Shown here: positions 1 through 8,226 of the stretch, one piece after another
Numbering within the stretch: the first letter of the stretch is position 1
Layout of the letters: each line of letters opens with the position of its first letter
DNA from: Pseudomonadota bacterium
GTDB taxonomy: Bacteria > Pseudomonadota > Alphaproteobacteria > Dongiales > Dongiaceae
Reading direction: 5' to 3'
Assembly: GCA_021792365.1 (NCBI GenBank)
Contig: JAJYUT010000005.1
Span: 372,001 to 436,000, forward strand
Length of the DNA: 64,000 bases
Position numbers and translations under genes: made by a program
Notes under the pieces: generated by a model
What the model was told of the DNA's origin: nothing
Database searches by the model: none
Seen by the model: only the letters and a program-made list of their open reading frames with translations

Positions 1-38
1 GAAAGCGCGCAGCGCACAAGCGGGCAAGGGGAAGTTCG

Positions 39-70
39 CTACACCTTCTTCGTTCTACACCTTCTTCGTT
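39..70. repeat. 16-bp perfect tandem duplication across the end of the molybdopterin oxidoreductase gene
   Basis: Two identical 16-bp units (CTACACCTTCTTCGTT on the plus strand) lie at 39-54 and 55-70. The gene on the minus strand uses the stop codon at 57-55, so the unit carries the last codons and the stop. The second copy of the stop lies 16 bp further on, in another frame. This looks like a recent slippage duplication. Confidence 0.9.
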
Positions 71-2076
71 AGCGTCACCTCCACGCTATGCACCGCCGAG
101 CTTTCCGCCATGTCGGCCTTACGGCCGGGATTAAGCGCGTTGATGTTGGCGCGCTGTGGCGAGAGCTTGGGCCAGCGGCTCTTGTGCGAGAGGGCGACGC
201 CGGCGGGCACGATGTCCGCGATGGATGCGCGCAGGGTGAGGCGGCCGGTCTCGTTGGCGGCAAGGACGGTATCGCCCTCCGCGATGCCTAGGCGCGCGGC
301 GTCGGCCGCGCTGAGCGTGATCGTCTCAGCGCCCAGCTTCTTTGTGACCTTCGGATCGCAATTGTAGGTGCTGTTCATCAGCCATGGGGATGCCGGCGAG
401 AGCAGGCGCAGTGACCCGTCCTTCGGCCGGGGATCGGCGTTCGGCTGCGGCAGGCGCGGATGGCCATCCGCTTCGGCGACCGCGCTCGCGATCTCAATCT
501 TGCCGCTCGGCGTGGGGAAGCGAAGGCCAGCGAATTGCAGCTCCGGCTCCGGCCACAGATCGATCGTGCCCTTGGCAGCGAGGCTGGCGAAGTCCTCGAG
601 GCCGACCTGACGGCACAGCGTGTCGAGCGTCGAACGGTCGTCCTCGAACAACGCCGGCTCGGTATAGCCCATCGCCTTGGCGAGCCGGCGGAAGATCTCC
701 TGGTTCGGCAGCGCTTCGCCCATCAGTTCGAGCGCCTTCACCTGCGCCGACATGGAGAGATGGAAGTAAGGCGAGACCAGATCGTCGAACTCCAGGAAGG
801 TAGCCGCGGGCAGAACGTAATCCGCGAAGTCGGTGGTATCGGTTGGGAAGGGATCGATCGCGACATGAAACAGCCGTTCGTCGCGCAGGGTGCGATGCAG
901 CCGCGCCTGGTCCGGATTGGAAGCCGCGATGTTGATGTTCCAGGTAACGAGCGCCTGCGCCTTCCCCGGATCGCCGAGCGTCGCGACCAGGTCCATGTGA
1001 CTCACCTTGCGGGGCTCGTCCTGGCGCAGATGCGGCGCCTCAAGATAGTCGCCATCGATGCCGCGCCGTGATCCGCCGTTCAGGTAGAGAAAGCCGGCGC
1101 CGGGCCTGGCGAAGTTGCCGGTGGCGGCCGGCAGCACTGCGATCGCGCGGAACACGTTGCCGCCGGTCGGCTGGCGCTGAAGGCCCTGGCCGAGCCAGAG
1201 CAATGACGGGCCGCGGCCATACAGGCGGGCCGCCTGTTTGATCTGCTGAATGCTCAGCCCCGTGATGGCAGCGGCCCAGTCGGGCGCGCAGCGATCGACG
1301 ATCGGCTCAAGCTCGTCCCAACCGATCGTATGCTGCGCGAGGAACGTGCGGTCGATCATCCCCTCGCGTTTCAGAACATGCAGCATGGCGAAGGCCAGCG
1401 CGGCATCGCTGCCGGGGAACACCTGCAGATGCAGACTGGCCTCGGCGGCCGTCGCGTGGCGCACCGGGTCGACGACGATCGTTGTCGCGCCCGTTTCCTT
1501 CAGCCAGTGCTTGTGCTGATGCGGCGCGGAGGCGGAGGGATTGGCACCCCAGACGAGGATGCACTTGGCGTCCTTGGCCGTGCGCGGATCGAAACCGACA
1601 CCGCTCGCGCCGTACATGTATTGCAGCGCCGCGTGGCCGGCCGCGTTGCAGATCGAATCCGGGTCGACCTCGCTGGCGCCCAGCCGGTTGAAGAAACGCT
1701 GCGGAAAGCTGCCGGCGAGCAGTGAGCACGTGCCGGTATAGTGCGCGTGCCAGATGGTGTCTGCGCCGTGTTCCGAGACGATCCGCTGGAGCCGCGCCGC
1801 GATGGCCTCGATCGCCTCGTTCCAGGAGACCGGCGTGAAGCGTCCTTCGCCCTTCGGGCCGATGCGCTTTAAGGGCTGCGTGAGGCGGGCCTTCGGGTCG
1901 AGCCACGCGCCGTTATAGGCGATCGCGCATTTGCCGCAGAGCGCGCCGCGCGCAACCGGATGCTCCGGATCTCCCAGCACCCTCACCAGCCCGTCCGCGC
2001 GCTTCACCACGGCGATCCCGCAGGCGTCATAGCAATCGCGCGGGCAGGTGGTGCGAATGATCGTCTTGTCGGACAT
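55..2076 (-). CDS. Cytoplasmic molybdopterin-dependent oxidoreductase (DMSO reductase/formate dehydrogenase superfamily)
   Basis: This 673-residue protein belongs to the prokaryotic molybdopterin oxidoreductase superfamily. The N-terminus carries a [4Fe-4S] motif with C11, C15, C19 and a fourth cysteine in GALCGKC (C47 or C50). The molybdopterin-binding body follows, and a C-terminal dinucleotide-binding domain begins near residue 560. The likely Mo ligand is C143 in DSICNAAG. There is no Tat signal, so it should act in the cytoplasm. No electron-transfer or membrane-anchor subunit lies beside it; the left side is outside the window. It is divergent from pepA. The substrate cannot be read from the sequence: annotation pipelines would call it formate dehydrogenase-like, but thiosulfate/polysulfide reductase-like enzymes share this layout. 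The start ATG at 2076 directly precedes the cluster motif. Confidence 0.85.
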   Translation of the reverse strand: MSDKTIIRTTCPRDCYDACGIAVVKRADGLVRVLGDPEHPVARGALCGKCAIAYNGAWLDPKARLTQPLKRIGPKGEGRFTPVSWNEAIEAIAARLQRIVSEHGADTIWHAHYTGTCSLLAGSFPQRFFNRLGASEVDPDSICNAAGHAALQYMYGASGVGFDPRTAKDAKCILVWGANPSASAPHQHKHWLKETGATTIVVDPVRHATAAEASLHLQVFPGSDAALAFAMLHVLKREGMIDRTFLAQHTIGWDELEPIVDRCAPDWAAAITGLSIQQIKQAARLYGRGPSLLWLGQGLQRQPTGGNVFRAIAVLPAATGNFARPGAGFLYLNGGSRRGIDGDYLEAPHLRQDEPRKVSHMDLVATLGDPGKAQALVTWNINIAASNPDQARLHRTLRDERLFHVAIDPFPTDTTDFADYVLPAATFLEFDDLVSPYFHLSMSAQVKALELMGEALPNQEIFRRLAKAMGYTEPALFEDDRSTLDTLCRQVGLEDFASLAAKGTIDLWPEPELQFAGLRFPTPSGKIEIASAVAEADGHPRLPQPNADPRPKDGSLRLLSPASPWLMNSTYNCDPKVTKKLGAETITLSAADAARLGIAEGDTVLAANETGRLTLRASIADIVPAGVALSHKSRWPKLSPQRANINALNPGRKADMAESSAVHSVEVTLTKKV

Positions 2077-2234
2077 GAGAACTCCCGAATGGCGACTGAT
2101 GATAGGACCTTGTCAGGAGTTTTCCTAGCACCGCCCTCTCTCGTTCCTCTTGATCGTGGTTGGGGGTGTCAGCCGTTTTACATTTTCCATTCCTTATGCT
2201 CAGATCGCGCCCAATCGAGGAGGGGCAGCGTTCC
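2077..2234. other. Divergent promoter region between the oxidoreductase gene and pepA
   Basis: This 158-bp gap must hold the promoters of two divergent genes. The only clear signal is the pepA ribosome binding site, GAGGAGGGG at 2217-2225, nine bases before the ATG at 2235. I could not pick out a convincing -35/-10 pair on either strand. Confidence 0.5.
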
Positions 2235-3713
2235 ATGCAAGTCCAAGTGATCGCCAAGCCGGCGGAGAGCGCCGACGTCGTCGTTGTGTTCGCGGCAGAG
2301 GGGAAGAAGCTGTTGGGGTTGGGCGCTGCGCTGGCGAAGGGGCTGCAAAGGGCCATGGCCGCGCCGGCGTTCTCGGCCAAGCGCGGCGAAATGATCGATG
2401 TACTGGGTGCCGCCGATGCGCGGCGCGTCATCATCGTGGGCGTCGGCAATCCGAGGGATCTGTCCGCGATCCGCGCGCGCAAGCTCGGCGGCAAGATCGC
2501 CGCGCATCTGCTGCAGGTGCGCGAGCCCAAGGCGGAGATCCTTGGCGGCGGCGGCTTTGGAAAGCTGGATGATGCGGTGTTCCTCGGCAATGTCGCGCTC
2601 GGTGCGAAGCTGCGCGCTTACCGCTTCGACAAATACCTGACGCAGGCGAAGCCGGGGCAGGAGCCGGCGGCGATCGCGGCGCTGTCGCTGGTCACGAGTC
2701 AGCGCGCCGCGACAGAGAAGATCGTCGCTGATGCCGAGGCGCTCGCCACCGGCATCTGCTTCGCCCGCGACCAGGTGAATGAGCCGCCTTCCACGCTCTG
2801 GCCCGATGCCTTCGCCAAGCGCCTCGCCGAGTTCAAGAAGCACGGCATCGTTGTGGATATCTATGACGAGGCTGCGCTGCGCAAAATGGGCGCCGGCGGC
2901 ATCCTCGCCGTGGCCCAGGGCTCGCAGCACCCGCCGCGCCTGGTCGTGCTGCGCTGGAACGGGAAAGGCGGCAAGTCTAAGGAGGGTCCTGTTGCCCTGG
3001 TCGGCAAAGGCGTGTGCTTCGACAGTGGCGGGCTCAGCCTCAAGCGCACCTCGCAGATGCTGACCATGAAGGGCGACATGGGCGGCGCGGCGGCGGTCGC
3101 GGGTGCCATCCTGACAGCGGCCTTGCGCAAGGCGAAGATCGATGTGGTAGGCGTGATGGGCCTGGTGGAGAACATGCCCTCCGGCTCCTCCTTCCGGCCG
3201 GGCGACATCGTGAAGACCCTTGCCGGCAAAACCATGGAGATCATCGACACGGATGCGGAAGGCCGCGTCACCCTGGTTGACACGCTCTTTTACGCCGCCT
3301 CCAGGCTCAACCCGTCCTGCATCCTGGATGCCGCGACCTTGACGTATTCGGTTTCGGCGGCGCTGGGGCCGGTTTATGCCGGCCTGTTCGCGAACAACGA
3401 GGCGCTGGCTCGGGAGGCATTGGCGGCTGGCCAGGCCGCCGGTGAGGACCTCTGGCGGCTGCCGCTCAACCCCGACTATCTCAAGAACCTGGCATCCAAG
3501 GTTGCGGACTATCGCCAGGTGGCGCCGGACGATGTCAGCGCCGATGCGGCCCACGCCGCCGCCCTGCTGGCGGAGTTCGTGGATGGCAAGCCCTGGGCTC
3601 ACCTGGATATCGCGAACAAGGAATTCGCGGCCAAGGACACCCCGATCTGCCCCGAGGGCGCGACCGGCTACGCGGTGGCCCTGTTCGATGCCTTCCTGAG
3701 ACAGCGGGTGTAG
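2235..3713 (+). CDS. pepA: Leucyl aminopeptidase, M17 family
   Basis: A cytosolic M17 aminopeptidase that removes N-terminal residues from peptides with a two-metal centre. The 492-residue length fits the family. Metal ligands are visible: K258 and D263 in VGKGVCFDSGG, D281 in MKGDMGG, and D340 and E342 in TDAEGR, followed by catalytic R344. The family signature normally reads NTDAEGR; here the first residue is Asp (D338). The ATG at 2235 was chosen over an in-frame start at 2160 because a strong Shine-Dalgarno sequence ends nine bases before it and the N-terminus then aligns with the family. The gene appears to be transcribed alone. Confidence 0.93.
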   Translation: MQVQVIAKPAESADVVVVFAAEGKKLLGLGAALAKGLQRAMAAPAFSAKRGEMIDVLGAADARRVIIVGVGNPRDLSAIRARKLGGKIAAHLLQVREPKAEILGGGGFGKLDDAVFLGNVALGAKLRAYRFDKYLTQAKPGQEPAAIAALSLVTSQRAATEKIVADAEALATGICFARDQVNEPPSTLWPDAFAKRLAEFKKHGIVVDIYDEAALRKMGAGGILAVAQGSQHPPRLVVLRWNGKGGKSKEGPVALVGKGVCFDSGGLSLKRTSQMLTMKGDMGGAAAVAGAILTAALRKAKIDVVGVMGLVENMPSGSSFRPGDIVKTLAGKTMEIIDTDAEGRVTLVDTLFYAASRLNPSCILDAATLTYSVSAALGPVYAGLFANNEALAREALAAGQAAGEDLWRLPLNPDYLKNLASKVADYRQVAPDDVSADAAHAAALLAEFVDGKPWAHLDIANKEFAAKDTPICPEGATGYAVALFDAFLRQRV

Positions 3714-4105
3714 CTGCGGTCCGCCAGGAATAAATCCCGCGGCACTGCGCATCATTGATAGGATCGCTAGCGCCATAGGCCGCTTCTATGCATCATATAC
3801 GAAACAGCGATTTGCTTTGAAGGAAGGTCCGGCCGCACTCTGGCGCCGCGATCGCTGGCGCGCACAAGACGGGCCGGGTGAACGGGGAGAAGAACGGGCA
3901 AGCTTCGATTTCAGCGTCCAAGGCCTTGCCATGAACAATGCCCGCAGCGCAATGGCGCGGCAGGGGCGCCTTCGCGGGGGTGCCGTCGGCGCGTCTGAAT
4001 TCGAGCCTTCTCCTGTTTGTAGCCTCTCCGACTTCATGGTGACCCAATACGCGGTGATTGGTGATCCGCCCTACCGGGCGGGTGCGGAAACAGAGGAGGG
4101 ATGCA
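3714..4105. other. 392-bp intergenic region before the phosphonate importer genes
   Basis: No convincing gene is present. An open frame at 3817-4125 overlaps the next gene's ribosome binding site and start, has no family resemblance and is probably random. The 3' part holds a small hairpin (CCGCCC at 4066-4071, loop TACC, GGGCGG at 4076-4081) and then the ribosome binding site GAGGAGGG at 4093-4100. I found no Pho-box-like repeats and no clear promoter. Confidence 0.6.
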
Positions 4106-5161
4106 ATGAAGAGAACGAAAGATAAGAGCTTGCGGCGGTCAGGAAGCGTAGCGGTTGGCGCCTTGGCGCTGGCCGTGGCATTCAGTGCCGATGCAGAAGC
4201 GAAGACGGTGCTGAAGGTCTATACCGCGCTCGAAGAGGAGCACATGCCGATCTACGAGGAGGCGTTCGAGAAGGCCAATCCGGACATCGACATCCAGTGG
4301 CAGCGCGATTCGACCGGCGTCATTACCGCGCGCCTGCTGGCCGAAAAGGACAACCGCCAGGCCGACGTGGTCTGGGGCCTTGCCGCCACCAGCCTGATGC
4401 TGCTCGACAAGAACGGCATGCTTGACGCCTACAAGCCTCAGGGCTTCGACCAGATCAAGGACCAGTTCAAGGACACCCGCGCGGAAGGCCCGACCTGGGT
4501 CGGCATGGACGCCTGGGCGGCAGCCATCTGCTACAACACGGCAGAGGGCGAGAGGCTTGGCATCCCCGCGCCGGCGAGCTGGGCGGATCTCCTGAAGCCC
4601 GAATACAAGGGCCACATCGTGATGCCGAACCCGGGCTCGTCCGGCACCGGCTTCCTCACCGTCTCGGCCTGGCTGCAGCTGATGGGCGAGAAGGAAGGCT
4701 GGGGCTACATGGACAAGCTCCATGAGAACGTCAATTCGTACCTGCATTCCGGCTCCAAGCCGTGCAAGTCCGCCGCGGCGGGCGAGTACCTGATCGGCAT
4801 CTCCTTCGCGTATCCCGGCGTGGCGCTGATGAACGAGGGCGCGCCGGTGCAGGTGATCCTGCCCACGGAAGGCATCGGCTGGGACATGGAGGCGACGGCG
4901 ATCATGAAGGGCACGCCGCACCTGGAAGCCGCCAAGAAGGTGGCCGACTTCTCCGCCAGCGCCGAGGCGAACGCCCTGTATAACGAGTACTATCAGGTGC
5001 TCGCCCGCAAGGACGTCGCCGCCAAGGTTCCGGAGAACTATCCGGCAAACGAAGGCGATATGCTCATCAGCAACGACTTCTACTGGGCGGCCGCGAGCCG
5101 TGATGCCATCCTCGCCGAATGGCAGAAGCGCTACGGGTCGAAGGACGCGCCCAAGAGCTGA
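4106..5161 (+). CDS. phnS2: ABC transporter substrate-binding protein, 2-aminoethylphosphonate type
   Basis: A 351-residue periplasmic solute-binding protein with a Sec signal peptide (basic N-terminus, then a VAVGALALAVAF core, cleavage probably after ADAEA). The mature part closely resembles the putative 2-aminoethylphosphonate binding family (PhnS2/AepX type), including STGVITARLLAEKDN, WGLAATSLMLLDK and HSGSKPCKSAAAGEY. It is related to ferric-iron binding proteins, so iron remains a less likely alternative substrate. The ATG at 4106 follows GAGGAGGG by five bases; a nearby ATG at 4101 is out of frame. The ATPase and permease genes follow in order. No phosphonate-degrading gene is adjacent. 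Confidence 0.85.
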   Translation: MKRTKDKSLRRSGSVAVGALALAVAFSADAEAKTVLKVYTALEEEHMPIYEEAFEKANPDIDIQWQRDSTGVITARLLAEKDNRQADVVWGLAATSLMLLDKNGMLDAYKPQGFDQIKDQFKDTRAEGPTWVGMDAWAAAICYNTAEGERLGIPAPASWADLLKPEYKGHIVMPNPGSSGTGFLTVSAWLQLMGEKEGWGYMDKLHENVNSYLHSGSKPCKSAAAGEYLIGISFAYPGVALMNEGAPVQVILPTEGIGWDMEATAIMKGTPHLEAAKKVADFSASAEANALYNEYYQVLARKDVAAKVPENYPANEGDMLISNDFYWAAASRDAILAEWQKRYGSKDAPKS

Positions 5162-5191
5162 TCCGCTTGTGATAGAATAGCTTCGGCCGGT

Positions 5192-5222
5192 CCGCCTCCG
5201 ACGTTTCGCGCGTCGGAGGCGG
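5192..5222 (+). other. Intercistronic hairpin between binding-protein and ATPase genes
   Basis: A perfect 12-bp stem (CCGCCTCCGACG at 5192-5203 with its complement at 5211-5222) encloses a 7-base loop. No U-tract follows, so it is not a typical intrinsic terminator. Such hairpins in binding-protein operons often protect the upstream message, giving more binding protein than ATPase; that role is inferred here. Confidence 0.75.
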
Positions 5223-5253
5223 CGGTCGTTTGTGCGCGCGACTGGGGGAGGCG

Positions 5254-6360
5254 ATGGCAGTCGGGAACGGCAGACCCTATTTGAGCATCCGCAACGTCAA
5301 CAAGTTCTTCGGCGGCTTTCAGGCGCTGAAGGACGTGAGCCTGGACGTGTTCCCGGGGGAGTTCGTCTGCTTCCTGGGACCATCGGGCTGCGGCAAGACC
5401 ACCTTGCTGCGGGCCATCGCCGGCCTCGACATCCAGGACAATGGCAGCATCGCCCAGGCCGGCACCGATATCTCGGCCCTGCCGCCGTCGCGCCGTGACT
5501 ACGGCATCGTGTTTCAGTCCTATGCACTATTCCCCAATCTGACCGTGGCGGAGAACATCGCCTACGGCCTGGTCAATCTGGGCCGCGACAAGGCGGCGAT
5601 CCGTGCGCGCGTCGCGGAGCTCGTCGCGCTGGTCAGCCTGCGCGGCCAGGAATCAAAATACCCCGCCCAGCTCTCCGGCGGACAGCAGCAGCGCGTGGCG
5701 CTGGCCCGCGCCATCGCCATGTCGCCCGGCCTGCTGCTGCTGGATGAGCCGCTCTCGGCGCTGGATGCGCGGGTGCGCATCAACCTGCGCGGGGAGCTGA
5801 AGCATTTGCAGCGGCGGATCGGCGTGACCACGATCATGGTCACGCATGACCAGGAGGAAGCCCTGGCGGTCGCAGACCGCATCGTGGTCATGAATCACGG
5901 CGTGATCGAGCAGGTGGGCCGCCCCGACGAGGTCTACCGCAATCCCGCGACTGCCTTTGTCGCCGATTTCGTCGGTCACATGAACTTTCTCCCGGCCACC
6001 CGCGGCGATAGCGGCGTAGTCCGGGTCGGCGGCGTCGAATTGCGAGCCGACCTGGCGGGCGTGACGGCGTCCAGCGGCGGGGCCATCACGGTCTGCCTGC
6101 GTCCCGAGGACGTGCAGGTGCGCGGGCTCCAGCCGCAGCAGCCAAACGTCCTGCAGGCGGAGATCACGAGCCTGGAGTTCCTTGGCGCCTTCTGCCGCGC
6201 GGAGCTCCGTCTCGGCAGCGCGGAGGATCTCGGGCTTGCCGCCGATTTCTCGATCAACGCGATGCGTGACCTGGACCTGCGCATCGGCAAGATGATTCCC
6301 GTCGCGCTGCCGCCGGACCGCCTACGGGTGTTCGATGCGGAGGGTTCCGCTCATGGCTGA
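5254..6360 (+). CDS. phnT2: ABC transporter ATP-binding protein, 2-aminoethylphosphonate type
   Basis: A 368-residue importer ATPase. Walker A (GPSGCGKTT), Q-loop (FQSYALFPNL), signature (LSGGQQQR) and Walker B (LLLLDEPLSALD) are all intact. The C-terminal third is a TOBE-like regulatory region with LRPEDVQV. Sequence and context match the ATPase of putative 2-aminoethylphosphonate importers. The ATG at 5254 was preferred to a TTG at 5230 because GGGGGAG at 5244-5250 lies just before it and the encoded start aligns with the family, although the spacing is short. The gene follows the intercistronic hairpin and ends five bases before the permease gene. Confidence 0.87.
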   Translation: MAVGNGRPYLSIRNVNKFFGGFQALKDVSLDVFPGEFVCFLGPSGCGKTTLLRAIAGLDIQDNGSIAQAGTDISALPPSRRDYGIVFQSYALFPNLTVAENIAYGLVNLGRDKAAIRARVAELVALVSLRGQESKYPAQLSGGQQQRVALARAIAMSPGLLLLDEPLSALDARVRINLRGELKHLQRRIGVTTIMVTHDQEEALAVADRIVVMNHGVIEQVGRPDEVYRNPATAFVADFVGHMNFLPATRGDSGVVRVGGVELRADLAGVTASSGGAITVCLRPEDVQVRGLQPQQPNVLQAEITSLEFLGAFCRAELRLGSAEDLGLAADFSINAMRDLDLRIGKMIPVALPPDRLRVFDAEGSAHG

Positions 6361-6365
6361 CGCCA

Positions 6366-8081
6366 ATGACTGACACCTCGCTGCGGACGGCCGCGTTCCC
6401 GGCGTCGCGCGCGATCCGCCCTATTGCCGGGGCGGAGGAGTGGGTGCAGCGGCTGCTGATCGTGCTGCTGGCGTGCTGGCTGCTGGTCGTCATCCTGCTG
6501 CCATTGACCGTGCTTTTCCGCAAGTCGATGGAGAACGCGGACGGCGCCTTCATCGGCCTCGCCAATTTCGCCGCCTATTTCCGGGATCCGGCGCTGGTCC
6601 AGTCGCTGTTCAACACGTTGACGGTGGCGCTGATCACCACGGTCATCACCATCGTGCTGGCCTTCGGCTTTGCTTACGCCATCACCCGCAGCACGATCCC
6701 CTTCCGCAACTTCTTCCGCTCGATTGCCCTGGTGCCGCTGCTGGCGCCTTCGCTGCTTCCCGGCCTCGCTCTGGTCTACCTGTTCGGCAACCAGGGTATC
6801 TTCAAGAGCTGGCTCTTCGGCGAGAGCATCTACGGGCCGATCGGCATCGTCATCGGCGAGGTGTTCTTTGCCCTGCCGCACGCTGTCATGATCATCGTGA
6901 CCGCCCTGTCGGCTGCCGACCAGCGGCTCTACGAGGCGGCGGAATCGCTGCGCACCAAGCCGTTCCGCATCTTCATGACCGTGACGCTGCCGGGCTGCCG
7001 CTATGGCCTGGTCAGCGCCGCCTTCGTCGTCTTCACCCTGGCCTTCACCGATTTCGGCGTGCCGAAGGTGATCGGCGGCCAGTACAACGTGCTGGCGACC
7101 GACGTCTACAGGCAAGTGATCGGCCAGTTCAACTTCCAGATGGGCGCCGTGGTCGGGCTGCTGCTGCTGGCACCTGCCGTGCTTTCCTTCGCCGTCGACC
7201 GGATCGTGCAGCGCAAGCAGGTGGCGCTGCTGTCGGCGCGCGCGGTTCCCTACCAGCCGAAGCGCCGCCCGGCGATCGATACGGTGTGTCTTGCCCTGTG
7301 CATCCTGGTTTCGATCTTCGTACTGTCGATCCTCGGCATGGCCATCTTCGGCAGCCTGATCAAGTTCTGGCCGTACAACCTGACGCTGACGTTGGCCAAA
7401 TACGACCTCAGCGTCGGCGGCGCCGGCGGCTGGGCATCGCTGTGGAACAGCCTCATCATGGCTTCGCTGGTCGCGCTCATCGGCCCGGCCGTCGTGTTCG
7501 GCGGCGCCTATCTGGTGGAGAAGACCAAGGTATGGCCGTGGGCGCGGATGGCGGCGCATTTCCTCGCGATGATCCCGCTGGCAGTGCCGGGGCTGGTCCT
7601 GGGCCTCGCCTACATTTTCTTCTTCAATGCGCCCGGCAATCCGCTCGGCTTCATCTACGCAACGATGGCGATCCTGGTCGTGAACACTGTCGGCCACTTC
7701 TACACGGTCTGTCATCTCACGGCGGTGACGGCGCTGAAGCAGGTCGATGCCGAGTTCGAGGCGGTCTCCGCCTCGCTCAAGGTGCCGTTCTACAAGACCT
7801 TCTGGCGGGTGACGGTGCCGGTCTGCCTGCCGGCGATCCTGGACATCGCGACCTACTACTTCATCAACGCCATGACGACGGTGTCGGCGGTGATCTTCCT
7901 CTATTCCACCGACACCAAGCTGCTCTCGATCGCCGCGGTCAACACCGACGACGCCGGCAACACCGCCGCCGCCTGCGCCATGGGCACCATGATCGTGGCG
8001 ATCAGCGCCGCGGCCCGTCTCCTGCAGCTTGCCGTCGCGCGCGCCCTGCGCACCAGGACCCAAGCCTGGCGCGGCCCCTGA
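6366..8081 (+). CDS. phnU2: ABC transporter permease, fused double domain, 2-aminoethylphosphonate type
   Basis: A 571-residue inner-membrane permease with two copies of the binding-protein-dependent transport domain. Each copy has about six membrane segments; the first spans roughly residues 20-290 and the second 300-570. Each contains an EAA-like loop for ATPase contact (for example YEAAESLRTKPFRIF and FEAVSASLKVPFYKTF). Double-length permeases are usual in this importer family and in FbpB-type iron importers. The ATG at 6366 lies five bases after the ATPase stop. Together the three genes make a full importer; which phosphonate it carries is inferred from the family. Confidence 0.87.
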   Translation: MTDTSLRTAAFPASRAIRPIAGAEEWVQRLLIVLLACWLLVVILLPLTVLFRKSMENADGAFIGLANFAAYFRDPALVQSLFNTLTVALITTVITIVLAFGFAYAITRSTIPFRNFFRSIALVPLLAPSLLPGLALVYLFGNQGIFKSWLFGESIYGPIGIVIGEVFFALPHAVMIIVTALSAADQRLYEAAESLRTKPFRIFMTVTLPGCRYGLVSAAFVVFTLAFTDFGVPKVIGGQYNVLATDVYRQVIGQFNFQMGAVVGLLLLAPAVLSFAVDRIVQRKQVALLSARAVPYQPKRRPAIDTVCLALCILVSIFVLSILGMAIFGSLIKFWPYNLTLTLAKYDLSVGGAGGWASLWNSLIMASLVALIGPAVVFGGAYLVEKTKVWPWARMAAHFLAMIPLAVPGLVLGLAYIFFFNAPGNPLGFIYATMAILVVNTVGHFYTVCHLTAVTALKQVDAEFEAVSASLKVPFYKTFWRVTVPVCLPAILDIATYYFINAMTTVSAVIFLYSTDTKLLSIAAVNTDDAGNTAAACAMGTMIVAISAAARLLQLAVARALRTRTQAWRGP

Positions 8082-8226
8082 CGGAGCCTCGCCTCGCGGT
8101 CGCGCCCCGCTCGACTGTGCGCCGCCGGTGGGTGGGCAATCTTGTGGCTTGATAGCTCATCAAACCGAGTTGCCACGCCCCGGCGTCACGTTGCACGCAT
8201 AAATCCCGCGGCGCATAGTGTTTGCC

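Noticed and set aside
2178-3776. A 532-codon open frame antisense to pepA, with similar long frames antisense to the phosphonate permease (6351-8063) and fhs (18610-20511)
   Set aside because: All are composition-driven shadows of well-identified genes on the other strand.
3817-4125. A 102-codon open frame upstream of the phosphonate-binding protein
   Set aside because: It runs through the ribosome binding site and start of the next gene, has no ribosome binding site itself and no family resemblance.
3730-8212. A 14-base match, ATAAATCCCGCGGC, at 3730-3743 and 8199-8212
   Set aside because: Matches of this length are expected by chance in a 64-kb window, and the contexts differ.
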